DNA of 29,031 nt from Desulfobulbaceae bacterium. Lineage in GTDB: Bacteria > Desulfobacterota > Desulfobulbia > Desulfobulbales > Desulfocapsaceae. Each line of letters opens with the position of its first letter. Position 1 is the first letter of the stretch. Both the position numbers and the translations under genes were made by a program. Below are positions 1-7,324 of the stretch, piece by piece. The notes beneath the pieces were generated by a model that was given only the letters and a program-made list of their open reading frames with translations, searched no databases and was not told the origin of the DNA. The stretch spans positions 1 to 29,031 of the forward strand of contig JAUVON010000002.1 in assembly GCA_030599175.1 (NCBI GenBank), written 5' to 3'.

Positions 1-40
1 ATGGAACCGTTATATATTCCGGTTTGGGATTAAATGACAT
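1..40 (-). CDS. Start of a second integron-cassette gene (truncated by window)
   Basis: On the minus strand an ATG at 38-40 opens a frame that reads MSFNPKPEYITVP and runs off the left edge. A strong ribosome binding site (AAAGGAG) lies just upstream at about 53-60. The start sits about 35 bases after the recombination end of the attC site at 74-166, exactly where the first gene of the next cassette is expected. Only 13 codons are visible, so no function can be given. Its reality rests on the RBS, the ATG and the position behind an attC, not on protein similarity. Confidence 0.55.
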   Translation of the reverse strand, partial: MSFNPKPEYITVP

Positions 41-73
41 TTCTAACGCATCTCCTTTGTATCAGTTTTTTGC

Positions 74-166
74 ACATAACGCCTTGCTAAGCGGAAAACA
101 ACATTTGGCTATACTGCACGAAGTGCAAGCCAACTGTTGTTTTTCCGTTTAAGCAACTTGTTAGCC
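74..166 (-). other. attC: Integron attC recombination site
   Basis: On the minus strand the site begins with R''-like GGCTAAC (160-166) followed by AA and ends with GGCGTTATGT, whose R' GTTATGT lies at 74-80. Between them are two long imperfect arms: TTGCT..AAGCGGAAAA..CAACATTTGGC on one side and the matching TTGCTTAAACGGAAAAACAAC..GTTGGC on the other. They form a hairpin with small bulges and a short GCAC/GTGC tip. Length (93 bp), boundary sequences and imperfect pairing are those of an attC. It starts three bases after the stop codon of the 187-residue gene in the same orientation, as in a normal cassette. IntI cleavage would fall between c80 and c79 (G/TT on the minus strand). Confidence 0.85.
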
Positions 167-169
167 AAT

Positions 170-733
170 TCACTTGCGAATACTCAGTACTTTTTGCTTA
201 AGTAACAACACAAAACCTACAATTAACAATACAAAGAAAATCATAGTAAAACTACTTTTAAGAATGGTAAATAAGCTCGCTACTTTAACTGTAGTTATTT
301 GTAAATCAGGAAATGAGTTTATCATTTTTATGATGAATACATTTTCAACATAATCAAAAATACCAGCTAAAACCGGCACAAATGCAAGATAATATATTTT
401 AGAGTTTTCATTGAATGTTTTACCAAAAAGCCAAACGAGTAGTAGTGAATAAGTAATAGAAAACAAACCCGGGTATATAAAGTCTAATGGTAATTGAGTA
501 GATAAATATAGATTGCGCCCTTCTACCCCCAATGTATCTAGTAATTCAGAGGCATAATCAAATGAGTAACCAAAGGGAGATAAATCAAATATAGGTAATT
601 GAGGGGCAAATGCGGTAACAGCAGGAATTGAGTAAGACAGCATTGTCAAATACACTGCCATAGTTAACACAAATAAGAAAGTAATAACTTTTCCTGTTGA
701 GCACCTCTGCATAAAACTAATTAATACTTCCAT
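170..733 (-). CDS. Cassette-encoded integral membrane protein, function unknown
   Basis: This 187-residue protein has about four hydrophobic segments (near residues 15-40, 88-105, 113-135 and 150-180) and a polar periplasmic-type loop at about 45-85 containing FDLSPFGYSF and the stretch GRNLYLSTQLPLDFIYPGLF. I recognise the general look of an uncharacterised small membrane protein family common in mobile cassettes, but not a function. An AGGAG lies about 12 bases before the ATG, a long spacing, and no better in-frame start is visible. The gene is clearly more AT-rich than the chromosomal genes to its right, ends three bases before an attC site and has little upstream sequence. All of this is typical of an integron cassette acquired by transfer. 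Confidence 0.8.
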   Translation of the reverse strand: MEVLISFMQRCSTGKVITFLFVLTMAVYLTMLSYSIPAVTAFAPQLPIFDLSPFGYSFDYASELLDTLGVEGRNLYLSTQLPLDFIYPGLFSITYSLLLVWLFGKTFNENSKIYYLAFVPVLAGIFDYVENVFIIKMINSFPDLQITTVKVASLFTILKSSFTMIFFVLLIVGFVLLLKQKVLSIRK

Positions 734-758
734 GTGAAAATATGACTCCTATTGAATG

Positions 759-773
759 ATTGGCTAACAAGTT
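759..773 (-). other. 5' boundary of the integron cassette (R'-like site, inverted copy of attC end)
   Basis: Minus-strand AACTTGTTAGCCAAT occurs here, and the identical 15 bases occur in the opposite orientation at 155-169 inside the attC R'' end. It provides the GTTAGCC core expected where a cassette begins, so the cassette would run from about 767 down to 80. No attC-like palindrome lies to the right of it, so the join was made to something other than an ordinary attC: an attI, a secondary site or a decayed site. The boundary call is inferred from position and core sequence. Confidence 0.5.
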
Positions 774-1095
774 ATTATATGGTTTCCTGATATCATTTTA
801 GTAAATGTGATTTGACAACCCTTTTTCACCTATACCAGTCTGTTTCTAACCGGATTTCATACATAATTTGAGTGATATCCAGAAACCGGATATATCCATC
901 ATATGCTGTATTTATATATCCTTGGGCAATTTTGACCTTTGTTGATGCATTACAAGTTGTACTTCTTCCTGCATGTCAGGGATAATCTTCTAGATTTGAT
1001 AGAAAAGACCAGTGGCCTGAAAATTTTAAACCAATATATTGTATAATCTACCTCAATATCCTTACAGATTTTTCGTTGAACCCCTAATTTAGTGA
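774..1095. other. Intergenic region between cassette and chromosomal genes
   Basis: No intact gene, integrase gene or second attC is visible in these 322 bases. The segment is AT-rich and contains two direct copies of AACCGGAT about 40 bases apart (near 855 and 896). The only coding-like signal is the minus-strand remnant described separately at 826-989. No convincing terminator follows the Gate-domain gene that ends at 1096. Confidence 0.5.
826..989 (-). pseudogene. Possible frameshifted 3' remnant of an unknown gene
   Basis: Minus-strand translation gives KIIPDMQEEVQLVMHQQRS and continues to LPKD. After a shift of one base it continues coherently as NTAYDGYIRFLDITQIMYEI and on to ETDWYR before a stop at 826-828. 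The first frame is preceded directly by a stop at 990-992, and no start codon context is present. Two consecutive charged and amphipathic stretches joined by a single frameshift suggest the tail of a decayed protein gene rather than chance. I do not recognise the family. The call is tentative. Confidence 0.3.
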
Positions 1096-2067
1096 TCACA
1101 AGAATTCTTTATTTACAACCCGTTCAGCATTAAGCTTCCTGGCGAGGGTAAAAAGATGATAGAGATATGTAGCAATGATGGCGGCGACAATCCTTGGAAG
1201 CCAAAGCCAGACGACCGGCAGTCCAAGCGGGAGAAACAGAGCAGGATCCTCGATCATTGCATGGTTTATCCCGATGGAAAGATGAAGCCTGGTGAGCTCT
1301 TCTTTTGAGAAATTGTTCGATCCCGTTTCTTCAACAATAACCGCTGAACCATAAGCAAGTCCAAACACAGATGCTGTCAACCATAACATTCCCGTTGAAC
1401 GATCAAGCCCCATAATTTTTAAAACAGGGGCTATCATCTTTGTTAAATAAACAATGAGATTGAACTCCTTTGCCAGTTCAAGAACCACCATAAGGGGCAT
1501 AATTATACAAAATATCTGCAATCCAAGTTTAGTTATGCCAATACTCCAGATCTGAAACATTGGCAGAAAATCCTGCTTGTTGTGGGCAATATTTCTGACT
1601 GTATCTGCCGCAATTGTCTCAGGAGTTATTCCCATGATTTTTGCACAGATAAATGTAACTATAAAAGAAACCAAAAGTCTGAAAAACGCCGCTAAAAAAG
1701 GATTGATACCTGATTTACCCTGAACAATGCTTTCCTGAATCAAATTGTGTGAAATCAATAAAAATATGGCGATCAAGGTCATATGTTCCATTGAAAAGGG
1801 CATGACCGCAAGGGCTGCAACTGCACCGTAAATCCCTGTCAAAAGACCGATAATCAATGGCAGAGCTGCAGAGGCTGGTAAAGAGAGGATGTTCATGGCC
1901 GGAGTCAAGAGAAAATCAAGCTTATAAATAATTCCAAAATGAACAAGCAGTGCCGTTGCAAAAGAGATGGGGACAAGTATTTTCAAAAGCCAGATTAACC
2001 CTTTCCATCCTTTACCCAATCCACGATTTATTCCTGTTATAATCCTTGAAGAGGTGTCTTTAGTCAT
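1096..2067 (-). CDS. Nucleoside-recognition (Gate) domain membrane protein
   Basis: This 323-residue polytopic protein has about eight to ten hydrophobic segments in two halves, each resembling the Gate/nucleoside-recognition domain (as in SpoIIM-neighbour SpmA/SpmB, YjiH and the FeoB core). Features seen are the first-half SHNLIQESIVQGKSG motif and the second-half GINHAMIEDPALFLPLG motif. Such repeated NH..IE-type motifs are characteristic of the family. It is predicted to be an inner-membrane transporter-like protein with unknown substrate. No strong Shine-Dalgarno precedes the ATG, which is chosen because it gives a positively charged N terminus before the first helix. It stands alone, with the MITE-like element upstream and the cassette downstream. 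It shares the minus-strand orientation of its neighbours but shows no evidence of being in an operon with them. Confidence 0.75.
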   Translation of the reverse strand: MTKDTSSRIITGINRGLGKGWKGLIWLLKILVPISFATALLVHFGIIYKLDFLLTPAMNILSLPASAALPLIIGLLTGIYGAVAALAVMPFSMEHMTLIAIFLLISHNLIQESIVQGKSGINPFLAAFFRLLVSFIVTFICAKIMGITPETIAADTVRNIAHNKQDFLPMFQIWSIGITKLGLQIFCIIMPLMVVLELAKEFNLIVYLTKMIAPVLKIMGLDRSTGMLWLTASVFGLAYGSAVIVEETGSNNFSKEELTRLHLSIGINHAMIEDPALFLPLGLPVVWLWLPRIVAAIIATYLYHLFTLARKLNAERVVNKEFL

Positions 2068-2100
2068 TGAAAATTATCATTTTATTATTTGATTATAATT

Positions 2101-2233
2101 GATGGCGTCGTAAAAAGTCCCCTGCGTCGTCATTCCCGAGTAGGCGGAAATCCAGGAGGTGCTGAAATCACTAGATTCCCGCCTACGCGGGAATGACGGG
2201 AAAGCGAAGTATTTGAGTTTTTACGAGACCATC
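2101..2233. mobile_element. MITE/REP-like element with terminal inverted repeats and target duplication
   Basis: A 133-bp non-coding element. Its ends are inverted repeats: GATGGCGTCGTAAAAA at 2101-2116, and the complement of GATGGTCTCGTAAAAA at 2218-2233 (14 of 16 match). Inside is a second inverted repeat, GTCATTCCCGAGTAGGCGG pairing with CCGCCTACGCGGGAATGAC. The hexamer ATAATT flanks both ends (2095-2100 and 2234-2239), as expected for a target-site duplication. It encodes no transposase, so it would have been moved in trans. Stem-loops with GTCATTCCCGCGTAGGCGGG are a common intergenic repeat type in environmental proteobacteria (general knowledge). Confidence 0.8.
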
Positions 2234-2249
2234 ATAATTGACTTTCATT

Positions 2250-2395
2250 TCAATTGGTAAAAACCTGCCAAAAAAAGTAACCAATACTCTGGAATAAACT
2301 CCGGGCTGGCTGCACGGTAAGGTTTTCCCCTTCGTTTTGCCACTCAATAGCTTTGTCCTCGTTGATAACAAGGTGGTAGGCATTTTGCTGCTCCA
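2250..2395 (-). pseudogene. C-terminal remnant resembling a phospholipase D / cardiolipin synthase-family protein
   Basis: In one minus-strand frame the segment reads YHLVINEDKAIEWQNEGE followed by LTVQPARSLFQSIGYFFWQVF and then stops at 2250. In the neighbouring frame the same region continues as FLPIEMKV. The order Y.L.....IEW...GE....PA.S..Q..., then a hydrophobic stretch and a final LPIE, matches the usual C-terminal tail of proteobacterial PLD-family proteins, in which LPIE lies at the very end. A frameshift near 2260 separates the two parts. The catalytic HKD domains are absent; the sequence upstream is the esterase gene. I infer a decayed 3' fragment left by deletion. Recognition rests on a short tail only. 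Confidence 0.4.
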
Positions 2396-3145
2396 TCATC
2401 TGCCATAGAGTTTTCCAAGGAAATAGTTCATCTGCCGATACCACCAGGGCCAGTCATGGTTGACGTCCGTACCCCATAGATCGATCCAGGCTCCTGCATT
2501 CTTGCTCTCCAGCAGGTCGCCGACAGCCCTGGTATCTGCCACAGCCTCTTCCTCCCAGGCACCCTGCCCGGCACAGATAATGATTGTTTTCTGCCGGTAC
2601 TGCTCCAGCAGGTTCGGGTCGTTAATACCCGGCAGATAGCTAATTGGCGAGTTGAAATAGACATCCTCCACCTGTCCGGGGGCAAGACCGAATTCAGCAC
2701 GATCCAGCCTGTACAAGCCGCTCAGGGCCAACACCCCCCGGCAGAGCTCCGGGTGCTTGAGAAAGAAATTCAGACTGTGATATGCACCCATACTGCAACC
2801 GTTGACCATAACCCCAATATCAGTCTGGCAATCCCGCCGGATAAAGGGCAGAACCTCGTTGCATATATATTGGTCATAGGCCTCGTGACGGCTGTTGCGC
2901 ATTGCCGGTGAAACAGCAAAATTGTACCACGACTCACCATCAATGCTGTCCACCGCGTAGAGCTTAATTTTACCCGCCTCTATATAGGACTCAATTGCAT
3001 TGACCATGCCCATGTTCTCGTAATCGTAAAAGCGCCCCCTGGAACAGGGAAAGATCAGAAAGGGAACGCCCCAATGGCCGTAGACCTTGAGTTCCATATC
3101 CCTTCCCAGATGGTGACTATGCCAACGATGATATTCAGTTCTCAT
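2396..3145 (-). CDS. Alpha/beta-hydrolase, putative esterase family
   Basis: A 249-residue protein of the esterase D/PF00756-like alpha/beta hydrolase group. The nucleophile elbow NGCSMGAYHS puts Ser at about residue 118, and a late His in the VNHDWPWW motif (about residue 230) is the likely catalytic base. No signal peptide is seen, so it is probably cytoplasmic. The ATG is preceded by a strong GGAGGAA ribosome site at about 3154-3160. It begins 29 bases after the ATP-grasp gene in the same orientation and is almost certainly co-transcribed with it. The pairing suggests that one enzyme makes an amide or ester bond and the other cleaves a related one (inference). The substrate is unknown. Confidence 0.8.
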   Translation of the reverse strand: MRTEYHRWHSHHLGRDMELKVYGHWGVPFLIFPCSRGRFYDYENMGMVNAIESYIEAGKIKLYAVDSIDGESWYNFAVSPAMRNSRHEAYDQYICNEVLPFIRRDCQTDIGVMVNGCSMGAYHSLNFFLKHPELCRGVLALSGLYRLDRAEFGLAPGQVEDVYFNSPISYLPGINDPNLLEQYRQKTIIICAGQGAWEEEAVADTRAVGDLLESKNAGAWIDLWGTDVNHDWPWWYRQMNYFLGKLYGR

Positions 3146-3174
3146 ACAGACTTCCTCCTCTCCTCTCCTGTATC

Positions 3175-4332
3175 TTACAACTCATGGATAAAGGAGGTTA
3201 TTTCTAGGACTTCAGGCTCATGTTCAGTCCGAAAGATATAACCGACATCGCCCAGAGCTGAGCTGAAAACCCCCGGCACTGACTGGATCTCCAGAATAGA
3301 GGAACCGTAGCGTTCCATAATTTCCTCGTGACTGTGAACATAGTTGAAACGATCTTTGCGGCTTACATAGCAGCAATGGTATTTCCTCTCATACTCGAGA
3401 GGGGCTGTTCGGCCATTGACCACTTCGGCCCACAGAGCATACACGTCAATATCATTGGCATAGTTGAACATATCAGTGGTGTACCCACCCGGCGGCCGCA
3501 TATTAACCTCCAGAGCCACATACTCGATGGGGCCGGTCTTAAAAAACTCGATATGAAAAAATCTCTCTTTGACCTTAAAGGCGGAAACAGCCCTGCGGCC
3601 TACATCTTCAAGCTCCCTGGGGATTTTTTTAAGTGAAAAATAAAAGACATGATCCTCGTTATTGACCACCTCCATGATCCCTTGACTATACCTGTGGGCA
3701 GTGCAGAAGATGATATTGCCATCACGATCCGTCAAGCCGTCGAAGGTAAAAATTGTACCATTAATAAAACCCTCCATTATATAATCGTGAGCCGGCTTTT
3801 GCTCAATAAAGGAGAGGAGTTCCTCTTTATTGTGGATCTTGAAGGTATCAAGAGCGCCAACCCCATCGTCCGGTTTGGCAACAACCGGATAACCTGTTTC
3901 CCTGATAAGCTCTTCCGCCTCGGCCAGGGTATAGACAACCTTACCGGGCGCAACCTTGATACCGGCCTTCCGAAAGACCTCCTTCATCCCTGATTTACGT
4001 CGCATAAACTTCATATCTGCAGGCATCAACCCCGTGATATTAAAATCCTGACGAAGCCTGGCATCGGTGGCCAGCCAATACTCGTTATGGGATTCAACGC
4101 GGTCGATTTTGCCGTACCGATGGGTAAAATGACCACAAGCCTTGAGGAGAGAATCATAATTATGAAGGTTATCGACCATATAGTATTCGGTCAGGGAATC
4201 GCTTACTTCCGGGGAAAGGGCCTCTGCAGATTCCTCGCCGATGCCAAGAACATTTATCCCTAACGCCTTAAGACAGCTGCAGAAAGGAATGAAGTTGGGC
4301 GGAAACTGGGGACAAAGGTAAACAAGGTTCAT
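3175..4332 (-). CDS. ATP-grasp domain ligase, substrate unknown
   Basis: A 385-residue cytoplasmic ATP-grasp protein. The N-terminal third (1-110) is the pre-ATP-grasp fold. The ATP-binding region holds the conserved Lys in YPVVAKPDDGVGA (about residue 155), a central MEGFINGTIFTFDG and the metal-binding E.N.R signature in ALEVNMRPPGG (about residue 275). All signature residues are present, so it is probably an active carboxylate-amine/thiol ligase. It resembles carbamoyl-phosphate-synthase-like or biotin-carboxylase-like stand-alone ligases. The start has a good AAAGGAG site. It is followed by the esterase gene and preceded after 28 bases by the DUF4405 gene, so all three are likely in one transcript. 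The substrate cannot be read from the sequence. Confidence 0.8.
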   Translation of the reverse strand: MNLVYLCPQFPPNFIPFCSCLKALGINVLGIGEESAEALSPEVSDSLTEYYMVDNLHNYDSLLKACGHFTHRYGKIDRVESHNEYWLATDARLRQDFNITGLMPADMKFMRRKSGMKEVFRKAGIKVAPGKVVYTLAEAEELIRETGYPVVAKPDDGVGALDTFKIHNKEELLSFIEQKPAHDYIMEGFINGTIFTFDGLTDRDGNIIFCTAHRYSQGIMEVVNNEDHVFYFSLKKIPRELEDVGRRAVSAFKVKERFFHIEFFKTGPIEYVALEVNMRPPGGYTTDMFNYANDIDVYALWAEVVNGRTAPLEYERKYHCCYVSRKDRFNYVHSHEEIMERYGSSILEIQSVPGVFSSALGDVGYIFRTEHEPEVLEITSFIHEL

Positions 4333-4360
4333 AAAGAACTCCTTTTCTCAGACAGGTAAT

Positions 4361-5212
4361 TCATTGAGGTTGTGAGCTTTCATTTGCCACACCATGGATA
4401 GCTTCAAAAATGGCCATAGGATCCTTTTCATTTGCTGCAGCAATTTCTTTGATGGTCATTTCAGCATCAGCTTTCACACCCTTCTCCTCAAGACCGCGAC
4501 GGATAACCGGGAACATAAGATTATACTGGCTGCAGATTGCACCAAGGGTCATATTGCCAAAGCCGGGCATAGGTGAGTCAGGAAAATTGCCCCTGTCATC
4601 AGCCCCACTACTGCCGGCTGCTGGTTTTATGATATTATAGATATCCTGTGGGCTCAGTTTATTGACGGAGGCTATTGCCGCTAGAGTCTCATTGCCGTCC
4701 TTGAATTGTATCCCTGCTTTTCTGAGAAGTTCAACCGCTTGCTCCAGTTCCAGATCCTGCTTTTTTGAGAAGAGCTTTAAAGATGACAGTTCTGCATGGC
4801 CGTATGGTGGTTCACCATATTTTTCTGCGGCTGAATCTTTAATGGACTCACCGAGATTAATGACACTACTCATTGGAGGAATCTCAAAATATGTCCCTAC
4901 TCCCACAATAAGAGTAAGAAGCATGGCAATATTAAAAGATAGGGTGAATATTTTCAGTTCTCTGGCTTTATTTTTCATATAAGCTGTTATCGGCCGCCAG
5001 TTGTAGTACAAGTGCAGAAACCCGGCAAAGAGAAAGAGAAAACCAAGATTGATATGAAGGTTACTCCATTCGGTTTTGGTCAAACCCCATAGATGCCAGT
5101 CAGCCCAGTAGGCGATTCGACCCTGCGGGACTATGTAGAGAATGACCGATGTCAGCACCAGCAAAATGAAGGAGATGAACATGGTCATAGAGGTAATTTT
5201 TCGTATATTCAC
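4361..5212 (-). CDS. DUF4405 membrane protein with extended C-terminal domain
   Basis: 283 residues. The N-terminal 120 residues carry about three to four helices with His residues placed as in small membrane cytochromes (WHLWG at about 40; LHINLGFLFLFAGFLHLYYNW at 53-73), the pattern of the DUF4405 family of cytochrome-b-like proteins. The remaining 160 residues are soluble. They contain repeated short helical units of the form L.....I....T....A......P..I (about 165-200, 225-275), as in DUF4405 proteins of anaerobes. A likely role is electron transfer at the inner membrane (inference from haem-ligand-like His). The start is GTG with an AAAGGAA site upstream. It lies between the glycosyltransferase and ATP-grasp genes, which gives no clear functional link. 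Confidence 0.7.
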   Translation of the reverse strand: MNIRKITSMTMFISFILLVLTSVILYIVPQGRIAYWADWHLWGLTKTEWSNLHINLGFLFLFAGFLHLYYNWRPITAYMKNKARELKIFTLSFNIAMLLTLIVGVGTYFEIPPMSSVINLGESIKDSAAEKYGEPPYGHAELSSLKLFSKKQDLELEQAVELLRKAGIQFKDGNETLAAIASVNKLSPQDIYNIIKPAAGSSGADDRGNFPDSPMPGFGNMTLGAICSQYNLMFPVIRRGLEEKGVKADAEMTIKEIAAANEKDPMAIFEAIHGVANESSQPQ

Positions 5213-5314
5213 AATACATTCCTTTGTTATAAGAGAAGATGCAGTTTATGGTTGTTTTTTGATGGTCGAGATAATGTAAGATCATCTCTTCAAAAGTCGA
5301 AAAAATTTATAGGC

Positions 5315-6475
5315 TCAAAAAAGAAACGGCTCAGATTTTTTCATCTCATCAAGGGAATAGACAGTTCCCCTCCACTCAATGCCACCATTTACTAGAGTAG
5401 TCAGAGTTGACCTGACTATTATATAGAGTGTTATATAGGGCGAAAACAGACTCCCGACTACATACCATACAGGCAACCCCTGGTATTTCATCCCTCCGTA
5501 AAAAAGCATGGTCCGTACACAAAATGCGATCATGCAAAATAGCCGGATATGCCCGGAACCAAAAATCATTCCCCATAAGGGAAACACTGAGACGATAGTA
5601 ACGCCGACAAGAAGAAAGGGAATCAGTGACAGCCGGTAATGAACAACAGCAAACATATTTTTCATCAAACCGTTTATCATTGCCGGGACAGAATCGTACC
5701 AGGGAACACGAACATAATCCCCAGCCAGCAGACACTCCTGACTGTACCCGTGCTTTTTAATGGTTTTACCCAGCATCATATCATCAATGGGATGCATTCG
5801 TATCATTTCATGTCCGCCAATCGCTCTGTAAACAGAACCCTTCAGAAGGTTAAAAGCCCCTACCCCGATAAAAAATCTGCTCTTTTTCTCTCTCACCCTC
5901 CATGGTTTAAACATGAGCAGAAGCCCTGATCCTGCGTCTGAAATCAAACAATCCAGCAGCCAGTTTTGAGAAGAATTTCTAAAGAGGAGTGTAAGGTGGT
6001 CAGCATACCGGATCTTCATAAAATGGACTGCCCGGGAAACTGTCGTTTCCTCCATAATTGTGTCCGCATCGGTAAAAAGAAGATACTCCCCGGTGGCAAG
6101 GGAGGCACCGACAGAAAGGGCATGGCTTTTCCCCATCCACCCTTCCGGCAGATCAGTAATCGTGTGCACAATAAGCTGCGGATAACTGCTCCCCATGCGA
6201 AGAAGAATATCAGCAGTAGAATCAGTTGAACGGTCGTCAACAACAATTATTTCCAGATTCTCATAGCACTGTGACAACAGTGACAACAGTCCTTTTTCAA
6301 TATTGTCCTCCTCATTGCAGGCCGGTACAATTATCGAAACCCTTGGGCTGTCACTCCCTGAACAAAGCTCTACATCGCCCAGGTTGACCATTTTTTTCAA
6401 CCCCAGGATCAGCTCAACAGCAGAGTAGATTGTGACAGTGCAGGCGCAGAAAGCGCATATCAGGAGAAATGACAT
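5315..6475 (-). CDS. Family 2 glycosyltransferase, membrane-bound
   Basis: 386 residues. An N-terminal membrane segment (1-25) is followed by a GT-A domain with VSIIVPACNEEDNIEKG (about 47-63), VVDDRSTDSTA (about 77-87) and the metal-binding FTDADT (about 135). The DMMLGKTIKKHGY stretch near 235 is the usual acceptor/base region. Three or four hydrophobic segments close the protein (about 275-370). The layout matches processive or lipid-linked GT2 enzymes such as ceramide glucosyltransferase-like and hopanoid-associated HpnB-type proteins. The acceptor is unknown. No good ribosome site precedes the ATG. It starts 45 bases after aapP, so it may be read through from the aap operon, although its function looks unrelated. 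Confidence 0.8.
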   Translation of the reverse strand: MSFLLICAFCACTVTIYSAVELILGLKKMVNLGDVELCSGSDSPRVSIIVPACNEEDNIEKGLLSLLSQCYENLEIIVVDDRSTDSTADILLRMGSSYPQLIVHTITDLPEGWMGKSHALSVGASLATGEYLLFTDADTIMEETTVSRAVHFMKIRYADHLTLLFRNSSQNWLLDCLISDAGSGLLLMFKPWRVREKKSRFFIGVGAFNLLKGSVYRAIGGHEMIRMHPIDDMMLGKTIKKHGYSQECLLAGDYVRVPWYDSVPAMINGLMKNMFAVVHYRLSLIPFLLVGVTIVSVFPLWGMIFGSGHIRLFCMIAFCVRTMLFYGGMKYQGLPVWYVVGSLFSPYITLYIIVRSTLTTLVNGGIEWRGTVYSLDEMKKSEPFLF

Positions 6476-6520
6476 TTATGAAAGGTATTGGGCCCTGCAA
6501 AAAACCAGAGCCCAAGATAA

Positions 6521-7294
6521 TCAGAGGATCTGACTGAGAAAGAGCTGAGTACGCTCATGCTGGGGGTTATCAAAAAACTCGTTAGGTTCATTTTCTTCGA
6601 CTATCTCGCCATAGTCCATAAAAATTACCCTGTCGGCAACAGTCTTGGCAAATCCCATTTCATGGGTCACCACTATCATGGTCATCCCTTCCTCGGCCAG
6701 ACTGATCATAACATCGAGTACCTCTTTGATCATTTCCGGATCAAGTGCCGATGTGGGCTCATCAAAGAGCATGATCTTCGGTTTCATACAGAGACTCCTG
6801 GCAATGGCAACCCGCTGTTGCTGCCCCCCGGAAATCTGCCCCGGATACTTCTTTGCCTGTTCAGGAATACGGACAATCTCCAGATAATGCATGGCCAGGT
6901 CTTCCGCTTCTTTCTTCGGCATCTTTCTGACCCAGATGGGACCCAGACTCAGGTTTTCCACAATGGTCAGATGAGGAAAAAGATTGAAGTGCTGGAAGAC
7001 CATACCCACTTCCGCCCGTACCTTCTCGATATTTTTCAAGTCACCGCTCAGCTCTGTTCCATTGACTATTATCTTGCCACGCTGATGCTCCTCCAGCCTG
7101 TTGATACAGCGAATCACAGTTGATTTACCGGACCCGGAAGGCCCGCAAACTACAATTTTTTCCTGGGGCATTACCCGAATATTTATATCCTTTAATACAT
7201 GAAAATCACCAAACCATTTATGCATATTGATGATTTCAATAACCGGTTTTTCACCGGCTGTATCATTATTTTCCTGTATCTGCTCTGTATTCAT
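6521..7294 (-). CDS. aapP: General L-amino acid ABC transporter ATP-binding protein
   Basis: ATPase of a polar amino acid uptake system (HAAT family, AapP/GlnQ-like). Walker [11 protein letters not shown]-loop region [12 protein letters not shown], signature [15 protein letters not shown], Walker [15 protein letters not shown] and switch His VVTHEMG are all intact. The reading frame is open back to a TTG at 7324 next to the aapM stop. The ATG at 7294 is preferred because GAGGAAGAAAGG precedes it and the resulting 257-residue protein has the normal family length. It closes the operon aapJ-aapQ-aapM-aapP and works at the inner-membrane face with AapQ and AapM. Confidence 0.92.
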   Translation of the reverse strand: MNTEQIQENNDTAGEKPVIEIINMHKWFGDFHVLKDINIRVMPQEKIVVCGPSGSGKSTVIRCINRLEEHQRGKIIVNGTELSGDLKNIEKVRAEVGMVFQHFNLFPHLTIVENLSLGPIWVRKMPKKEAEDLAMHYLEIVRIPEQAKKYPGQISGGQQQRVAIARSLCMKPKIMLFDEPTSALDPEMIKEVLDVMISLAEEGMTMIVVTHEMGFAKTVADRVIFMDYGEIVEENEPNEFFDNPQHERTQLFLSQIL

Positions 7295-7324
7295 TGACCT
7301 TTCTTCCTCAGGATATTGTAACAA

